Assembly (NCBI GenBank): GCA_025667525.1
Contig: CM046878.1
Span: 575,216,868-575,280,867 of the forward strand
Direction of reading: 5' to 3'
Length of the DNA stretch: 64,000 bases
Origin: Glebionis coronaria
Taxonomy: Eukaryota > Streptophyta > Magnoliopsida > Asterales > Asteraceae
Made by a program: the position numbers and the translations under genes. The notes below the pieces were generated by a model, which saw nothing but the letters and a program-made list of their open reading frames with translations, was not told the origin of the DNA and ran no database searches. Shown in pieces: positions 56,783 to 64,000 of this stretch (positions are counted from its first letter, which is position 1; each line of letters begins with the position of its first letter).

Positions 56783-56800
56783 TGGCGCCATCCGTGGGAC
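56783..56800 (+). promoter_or_regulatory. Primer binding site of the Tat-type gypsy element
   Basis: TGGCGCCATCCGTGGGAC, two bases after the LTR end; TGGCGCC is the expected complement of a tRNA ...GGCGCCA 3' end. Confidence 0.7.
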
Positions 56801-56825
56801 TTGATATTCTATCTACCAGTTGTTT

Positions 56826-58110
56826 AGAATGGCAGGTCCTACTCCTCCTGTCACTCCGACAGGTCCTAACCTTCCGATCGACTTGACCTCACCGAACAAT
56901 CAGAATCTCACAAAGGAACAACTCGAACATCACATCTCAACCTTGCGGCTACTAGTCAAGGAGCATAACCGGAACGCCGTGGAACCCGTCCGTCTAAGTT
57001 TCAACGAGGAAGACGAAGGAAGCAGCAACACTAAGATAGTAAGAGGCAAGGTGGTGTCCGATGCGGATTTAAAGAAACCTTTAAAGGAAATAGTCAAATC
57101 TCCTCTCACTCAAAGGATCAATGACTTCTCTGGACCCGAGTACAAGATGTCTGCCACTGTCAAGACATATGACGGAACGGGAGATCCGGAGGATCATTTG
57201 AACTGCTTCACCGGAGCAGCCAATTTCGGTGAATGGCCAATGCCGGTTTGGTGTAGGATGTTCCAGCAGACATTAGAAGGGGGAGCTAGGGGATGGCTTG
57301 AAAGCTTGGATACAGACAGCATTGATGAATGGGCTGAACTAAGGAAAGCATTTGTCAAGAGATAATCGATCCGAAAGCTATGTCATAAGGGCCCTCATGA
57401 GATAACCAAGATTGTAAGAAAGGCAAATGAGTCACTAACAAATTTTAAAGAGCGACGGACAGTCGAAGTAGATCTTATCCATGGAGTTCCGGAAGTCATG
57501 AAGATTTCGGTATTTATGGATTCTGTTAAAAGTCCAGAGTTGGCAAAAAGGTATTCAGACAAAGTTCCTGAATCGATGGACGAAATGATGGAAAGATTGG
57601 ATGACTTTGTTCGATCCGAAGAAGCATTCGCCAACACTGAACTGCCAAAAGGAGAAGGATCTGAGCCATACCGAAAGCCCAACCCTCCCACCCAAAGAAG
57701 GGACGATCTCAACCAAAAATACAATGGCTGGAATAACAACAGAAAAAACGATGGGCGAGATGCATACAAGGGAAGAGATTTCTTCAACAACAGAAACAGG
57801 GATAGAGACAACAGGACACCATACCCACCGCCTCGAAATGACAATTACCACCAAAATGACTACAATCGAAACAATTACCATGACCGAAACAGAGTGGCCC
57901 CGGTCTTAAGTGTTAATTCCTTGACAAAGAATCTAAAAGAAATCCTGGCAATTGAAACACATCTTCGTATACCTCCTCCCCGTCCAATGAACACCCGACA
58001 AGAGGTGGAAACATGGATCGTTATTGTGATTATCATCAGGACAAGGGGCACTTTACCAACGACTGCATCCAATTGAGAAAGCATATTGAGGTAGCCTTAG
58101 AATCTGGAAA
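56826..58110 (+). pseudogene. Gypsy gag region, broken by one stop and one frameshift
   Basis: Reads from an ATG at 56826 (preceded in frame by one at 56820). A gag capsid-like domain (KTYDGTGDPEDHLNCF, ARGWLESLDTDSIDEW) is cut by an in-frame TAA at 57363-57365. The same frame resumes (57498 on) with LAKRYSDKVPESMDEMMERL and an Asn/Arg-rich linker. Near 58010 the frame shifts by one, and the knuckle CDYHQDKGHFTNDC (C-x2-H-x4-H-x4-C, typical of Tat-type gypsy gag) is in the new frame. Gag packages element RNA; this copy cannot make it intact. Confidence 0.75.
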
Positions 58111-58870
58111 ATTGAATCACCTTGTACGGGACGTACGTCAGAGAGGACGAGATAATCAAAGAGAAGAAGCTCCAAGGCAAGACAAGATAATAAACATGGT
58201 CCGAACAATACCGGAAAAGGAGAAAAGGAAGGCTAGAGAAGCAACCGAAAGCTGGATGAGAGCCCCAATCACCTTTCCACCGTTGGAGGAAGATGAGATG
58301 TCTGACGATCCAATCATCATAGAGGCCGAATTGGGAGGCTATCTAGTAAGAAGAGTATACGTTGATGAGGGAGCGTCGGTGGAAATCATGTTCGAACACT
58401 GTTTCGAGAAATTACCAACAAGCATCAAGTCAAAAATGAGAAACACACAAACTGATCTCGTCGGATTCGCTGGATAGGTGGTCAAGCCGATAGGAAAGAT
58501 CGAGTTAGAAGTCAGTTTCGGATCAGATGGATTAGTTTGAAGAACTCACATGAAATTCGTGGTGATTAGCTCCCCATCACCGTTTAACGTGATCCTAGGG
58601 AGAACAGGCATCCGAATCCTCCAGGCAATACCATCAACCATCCATGCCATGATGAAGTTTCCCACCCTAAGAGGAATAGCCTTGCTGTCTCTAGATCAAT
58701 CATCGTCTCGGAGTGTAGGCAAATAGCAAAAAGACAAGCACCAACACCCACAACCAAAGATAAGGCCGTGACGGCTGAGTTACCATCCGGTACGGAAAGC
58801 ATCATGATTAACCCTGCTTATCCGGAGCAACTCACTACTATCGGCGGCTAATTAACCAAAGCTTGACAAA
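58111..58870 (+). pseudogene. Gypsy aspartic protease region, broken
   Basis: Catalytic-type motif VDEGASVEIM at ~58360-58390 (Asp-x-Gly-Ala-Ser). In-frame stops follow at 58475-58477 and ~58538. Further downstream the FNVILGRTGI motif survives, then more stops. The ORF containing the active site starts upstream at the knuckle. Confidence 0.7.
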
Positions 58871-58899
58871 CAAAACTAAAGAACCTTTTAAAAGATAAC

Positions 58900-60290
58900 T
58901 TGGATGTCCTCGCATGGGAACCATCAGACATAACAGGAGTGCCGAGACGAATCATGCAGCATAATTTAAATGTTAATGAAAGTTTAGATCCGGTATGTCA
59001 GAAGAGACGAATGCTAGGGTCCGAGAAGAGCAAGGCCGTAACTAAAGAAGTGGAAGACCTAGTGGCAGCAGGAATAGTCAGACCAGTAAAGTACCCAACA
59101 TACATTTCTAATCCGGTCATGGTCAAAAAGAGTGATGGATCGTGGAGAATGTGCGTGGACTTCAAAAATCTTAATTCAGCATGTCCGAAGGACTACTACT
59201 CACCGCCGGACATTGATGAAAAGATTGAGTCCGTGGTAGAATCTCGCTTTAAGTGTTTTTTGGACGCATATAAGGGCTATCATCAAATTCAAATGGGCCC
59301 GGAAGATGAAGAAAAAACAGCTTTTTATACGGATCAAGACACGTTTTGCTACACCAAAATGCCTTTCAGATTAAACAGTGTCGCGGCAACATATCAAAGA
59401 CTAGTTGACTCAGCTTTTCAAAGTCAAATAGGACGAAATATGGAGGCATATATCGATGACATGGTGATAAAAAGTAAAGATGAAAGGAGCATGATAGCAG
59501 ACGTGGCAGAAACCTTTGACAACCTCAGACAAATCAACATGAAGTTAAATCCGATTAAGTGCTCGTTTGGAGTAGAAGAAGGCAAATTCATGGGATACAT
59601 CATCACTCCAGAAGTTATACAAGCGAATCCAAAGAAAACTAGATCCATTGTCGATATCCAATCACCGAAAACATGGAAGGAAATGCAATCATTAAGTGGC
59701 AAATTAGCATCTTTGAATCGGTTCCTATCACGATCTGCCGAAAGGGCACTTCCATCCTTTAACACATTGAAGAACATCACAAAGGAGAATAAGCATGAGT
59801 ATAAATGGACCGCGGAGGCGGAAGAGGCGTTCCAGCAAATGAAGAAGTTGATCATGAACTTGCCAACCCTTACTACTCCAAGGCTAAAGGAACCCCTATA
59901 CATGTACTTGGAAGCATCACAAGAATCAATCAGTGCAGTGCTACTTACCGAAAGGAATGGAAGACAATGTCCGATTCATTATATTGGCCGAACACTCATC
60001 GATGCGGAAAAGAACTATTCTCCTATGTAAAAACTAGCTTTATCCTTGCTAAAAGCGTCAAGGAGACTCAGAAGATATTTCGAAGGCCATGAAATAAATG
60101 TGATCACAAACTAACCAATCAAGCAAATATTAAGCAAGGCAGATGCATCCGGAAAGCTAGCTAAGTACACAATTGAGTTGAGGGCTTACAAGATAGAATA
60201 TAAACCAAGGAACGTAATCAAAGGGCAAGTCTTGACAGATTTCTTAACCAAAGCACCCATAGGTCAGGCAGCAGAATAATTTTTCCAGAT
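58900..60290 (+). pseudogene. Gypsy reverse transcriptase-RNase H region, truncated
   Basis: 376 codons are open to a stop at 60028-60030. Reverse transcriptase motifs include SDGSWRMCVDFKNLN (~78-92), KCFLDAYKGYHQI and the catalytic YIDD (184-187). A connection domain and the start of RNase H follow (LYMYLEASQESISAVLL ~330-347). A TAA then cuts RNase H; similar sequence goes on to ~60285 with at least two more stops. No integrase or 3' LTR follows: the sequence meets another LTR at 60333. Reverse transcriptase would copy element RNA; this copy is dead. Confidence 0.8.
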
Positions 60291-60332
60291 GCCTATTCCG
60301 AAACCGGGAAAGGACGAAACAGAAATATAGAC

Positions 60333-63300
60333 TGTAACACCCCCAAATTTATACAACTTAGTACAGCGGAAGACTAGTTGTTGTTACGGAATAGCACATA
60401 ACTCACATCATAGACAACGCTTAAAAGTCGCGTTGTTTTAATAATATAGCATTTCCATTCATAAATATCGAAGTTACATCGGTCCCAAGTCATTACATTT
60501 CATACAAAGTTTTATAAAATATTTGAATGGAAATAAATATTTAGGTGCGGGCCATGAATTCTTGTCGTCTTCCCGAGAATTACCTTCAAGTACCTGAGAT
60601 AAAACATGTTAAAAGAAAAGGTCAGCGATAACACCGAGTGAATTCATAGAGTTTAATAAATTCCATGAATATAACTTTGGTATAAAATTAGTACCGAAAA
60701 TCAATTCGTACAAATCATTGTAATAGGCCGTAAAATAGCCAAAATCATTTTATACAAATCTTTGTAGTAGGCCATAAAATAGCCAAAGTCATTTTATATA
60801 AATCCTTATCGAAAATCATAATATAGGCATTTGCCTTAAAAATTATTATACGAGCCAATGTCGTAAAAACATCATACAATACGTCTTATGACGAAGTATG
60901 AAACCAAAAACCGTTATATGAATATGGTTATGAAAACCAAAACACGTACATAATATCAATAGTATGACCCTGTATTGCTAGTCAGGCAATACATCGTAAT
61001 TCGAAGCGTCTAATAGTATTTCGTTAGTTTGGATTATTATAAGCCGCATGACATTGTTACCTTACTAAACCAACAACGGGTAGCTAACCCGATACAAATT
61101 TTTGCCCATCTAAAGTAACGTGTCGTCACAAAGGTCACGCTATGGAAATCTTCTCATACATAAATTCGCTTACCAATCAATGTGGCACGACGGGGATCAA
61201 CCGTCAAGGCGCGAACTGGGGTGATCGTCTCCAAATAGTACTATTAAATGCATAAGCGTCTACCAACTCCCGGTAGTTCACAATTCATGCTAATGGGACT
61301 TTTAGTGACATAACCTAACTTTAATAATCCATTTGATTTCATCTATCGGGTCCTATAATCATTTATAGGGTCAAACAATCGGGTCATTCAATCATTCGGG
61401 TCCAAAAATCAATAAACAAACAATCGGGACAAATGGTGTCCTATTTTATAAAACTAACATGTTATCTCCCTCGCGAGTTTATAAAGCATTTATAAAACAT
61501 TTGAAAGAGTGTGAGGCTATGAACTCACGTTGATGTGGGAAGACGATTATCGGCGATTTGGATGTACGGTACGTGCTTCAATCACGGAAACCTATATAAA
61601 TAATGATCGGTCTTAGACTCTTGTCTAATGACTTTATAAAAATAACAATTATGTATACATATGATGATTATATATATATGATGATCAAGTGGGTTTACAT
61701 ATTCTTGTTTACTCATTTTAGTGTTATATGTCGATAGCTTTTATATTAGTTTACTAGTTTTACCCATTTACGTGTCTTAAGTCCAATAAACTTATTATAA
61801 GTTCCTTAACTTGTTTTAATCCTTGTTATACTTATTTTATCAGTATGTATACTTTCCATGTTGGGCCCAAATGGGGTAAGCCCAATAAGTTCTTTTTACA
61901 AGTTTATATCTTATTTAGTCCAATTATTAGTCCAAGTATTAGTCCAATATGTTTACTTAGCTCGTTAATGTCCGTATGCCCTAAAGTTCGGGTTTTATCG
62001 GTTTTTACTTGTTATACATGTCTATATTTCAGTATATAAGTTTTATAAAGTTTTCATGAGACGGGTCCAACCATCTAAGTTTTATTTAACAAAAACGTTA
62101 ATTTTACGGCAATAGCCGAAAAAGTCGTAAAAATCAAGTTTATAGTTTTTATTACTTATAAAACTTAACAAGTTACCATTTTTATAAAATGTACACTTAT
62201 TTAACCTTTTACATACTTATATAAATAAAATCCATAAGTTAGTGGGTTTTTATTTTACATTTTATACTATTAAATTTTGAGTGCTTATATAATAGTAATA
62301 TACTTTAATTTCCAAAAATCTGATTTTTATCTTAACTTTCACCAAAACTGCCATATCTTGAGTTCTACATGTAGATAGAAGCTCAAATTTTTATCACATA
62401 AACTACATGATATGTGCTACATTTAACGCTTCTATATCTACTCTTGAATCATCATTTAAGTATTTTTTAAAAATCGTCCAAAACAGTAACCTCATATTTA
62501 TACCCTAAACTTGTTTTGATCATATCTCACTCATTACAATGATTCCATTGCATGGCCAACTCTCACATGTGTACAAGACCCATAGCTTACTGTAAATCCA
62601 TTCTACTTCATCATTTTATCAGTTAACCATATGGTTCTTTACTGTTTTTATACAGCCTATCATTTAAACAAGATTTACCCATTGTTACTTATAGTTTTTC
62701 ATCTTTTTATCCATGATTATCAACAACAAATCCCCACATAATATTTTTATCATCATATAATCATCATATAAATATACAATAGGAAATAAAATACATGTTT
62801 ACATAATCAAAATAACAAGAAGATGAGGAGGACAATCTTTATACCACCATGATGATGTAGGTTGATCAAAACATGGATTTTTGATGGAGAAACTTGTGAT
62901 GCACCAAGACCATCTTCATGACCACCATGCTTCATGAACTCCTTGTGGAAAATCAGCCTTGATACTCCATGGAAACTCCTCCTTGGATGTTATAATCACC
63001 ACCAATCAATAGGGTTTCAAAAGGGCTTTAACATATGTAGAAACAACATAGGATTCCATGGTTAATTTTGATCAAATTTGGTGTTTAAGGGCTGAATTGG
63101 GACGGCATCTTTGGAGTCAAGAGAGAGAGATGAGAGAATTTTTAGTGGTATTGCATGTGTGAAGTGGTAAATGTGAAGAAGCTAATGGTTTTTTGTGATG
63201 TCTTAGCTTCATTTGTAAGCTTTGTAAGATAAGTGTCTTACTTAGCTTACAAACTTGACACCAAGTGTGTTGAGGTGTAGCAATGTTGGACGGTTATAGT

Positions 63301-63838
63301 GGGGGTGGGGCAAGTGTCCCACTTGTCTCATCCCCATTTATTTACGGGTACTCCTCGATTCTAGTTTCCTCGATTTGCATGCCCTCGGGTCGTTTTACGA
63401 AAAACGTTTTTATAAATTATGAATCTACGTCATAAAACGAATCCAATAAAAATTGTTTCATCAAAAACGGAGTTCGAAAACGTAAATACGTAATCCTAAG
63501 GTTTCCGGTTTAGTCGTAAAGGACGTTAAAATAAAATCGTAAGTCCTAATTTCTTCTCGTAAATTTGTGAGTTTATGAACCAACACAAATTTAAAACTCC
63601 AAAATAATATTCACGGATAAATTTATTTTCTGAAATGTCGGACTGTCACCAAAGACGGTGTATGTAAACGTAAGCACGTAACGTTGAATCCTTCGGTTTA
63701 GACGTAGTCGATGCCACTCCAAGACGTAAGTCCAAATTTCTTCCCAAAAATATGTGAGTTCATATTGTAACATTAAAATAATATTTTCAAATAAATACTG
63801 AGAATAAAATATCAATCATAAATTGAAGGATTGTCACA
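60333..63838 (-). repeat. 3.5-kb LTR of a minus-strand gypsy element continuing past the window
   Basis: Left edge TGTAACACCCCC and right edge ATTGTCACA give TGTGACA...TGTTACA ends on the minus strand. A purine-rich tract (GAGGACAAAGATCC...TTTAGGGGT, minus strand) lies just beyond 63838, as next to a 3' LTR, so the body of the element is to the right. No PBS is seen beside either edge. The interior has no ORF of note. It truncates the Tat-type gypsy at 60332. Confidence 0.65.
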
Positions 63839-64000
63839 GCATTTACCCCTAAACAGGATCTTTGTCCTCAAAGATCATCTTACCTTACTACTCGCTTCTT
63901 ATAAAGTTAAAGCCATGTGGGTATTTCCTCCACATTCGGTCTTTTTCTCACAAGTGCAATTCATTACAATACGCGAGTTCTATCAAACATAACTACGGGA
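63839..64000 (-). mobile_element. 3' end of the internal region of the minus-strand gypsy element
   Basis: Minus-strand sequence with GAGGACAAAGATCC and a short purine tract before the LTR. No coding domain is readable in this short stretch. Confidence 0.5.

Overview
This is eukaryotic, almost certainly plant, DNA: AT-rich, intron-bearing, and built mostly of nested transposable elements (Mutator-like, CACTA, PIF/Harbinger, Ty1/copia, Ty3/gypsy, probably a Helitron). The retroelement and CACTA-protein styles suggest a eudicot, probably Asteraceae; that is inference. No intact single-copy host gene is visible. The only host gene I recognise is the 3' end of a mitochondrial succinate dehydrogenase subunit 6 (SDH6)-like gene, present twice and truncated.

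Region 1 (85-11185) is a nest. A 1.2-kb non-autonomous Mutator-like element (138-bp inverted ends, 9-bp target duplication AACTTATAA) was hit by a PIF/Harbinger MITE (159-633, TTA duplication) and a 9.4-kb CACTA element (1187-10559, TTA duplication). The CACTA carries about 20 copies of a 22-30 bp palindrome, a 33-bp minisatellite of about 40 units, a GRF zinc-finger pseudogene, and two internal copies of a Transposase_24/TNPA-like gene, each broken at different sites. It has no TNPD/Tnp2 catalytic transposase.

Region 2 (11186-15176) is decayed Ty1/copia gag sequence containing an inverted duplication with arms of about 0.9 kb. A 1000-N gap follows (15177-16176).

Region 3 (16177-40093) is a near-identical direct tandem duplication with a period of about 12.4 kb. 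Each unit holds the last two SDH6-like exons, with a stop codon that removes the last 15 residues. Each also holds a PIF/Harbinger-like element inserted at the old SDH6 stop codon and encoding an unrecognised 203-aa protein, an inverted-repeat structure with terminal hairpins, and a long gypsy LTR. The duplication abuts the gap, so an assembly artefact must be excluded.

Region 4 (37323-50988) is a young complete Ty3/gypsy element on the minus strand: 3.57-kb LTRs, AGGTG target duplication, PBS, PPT, and one 1270-aa gag-protease ORF. It has no reverse transcriptase or integrase, so it looks like a large non-autonomous gag-only element.

Region 5 (50989-64000) holds unrecognised exon-like fragments ending at a Helitron-type 3' terminus (54244-54279), a third CACTA family member (54693-55783, TTC duplication), a degenerate Tat-type gypsy element (56.8-60.3 kb) and a minus-strand 3.5-kb LTR (60333-63838) whose element continues past the window.
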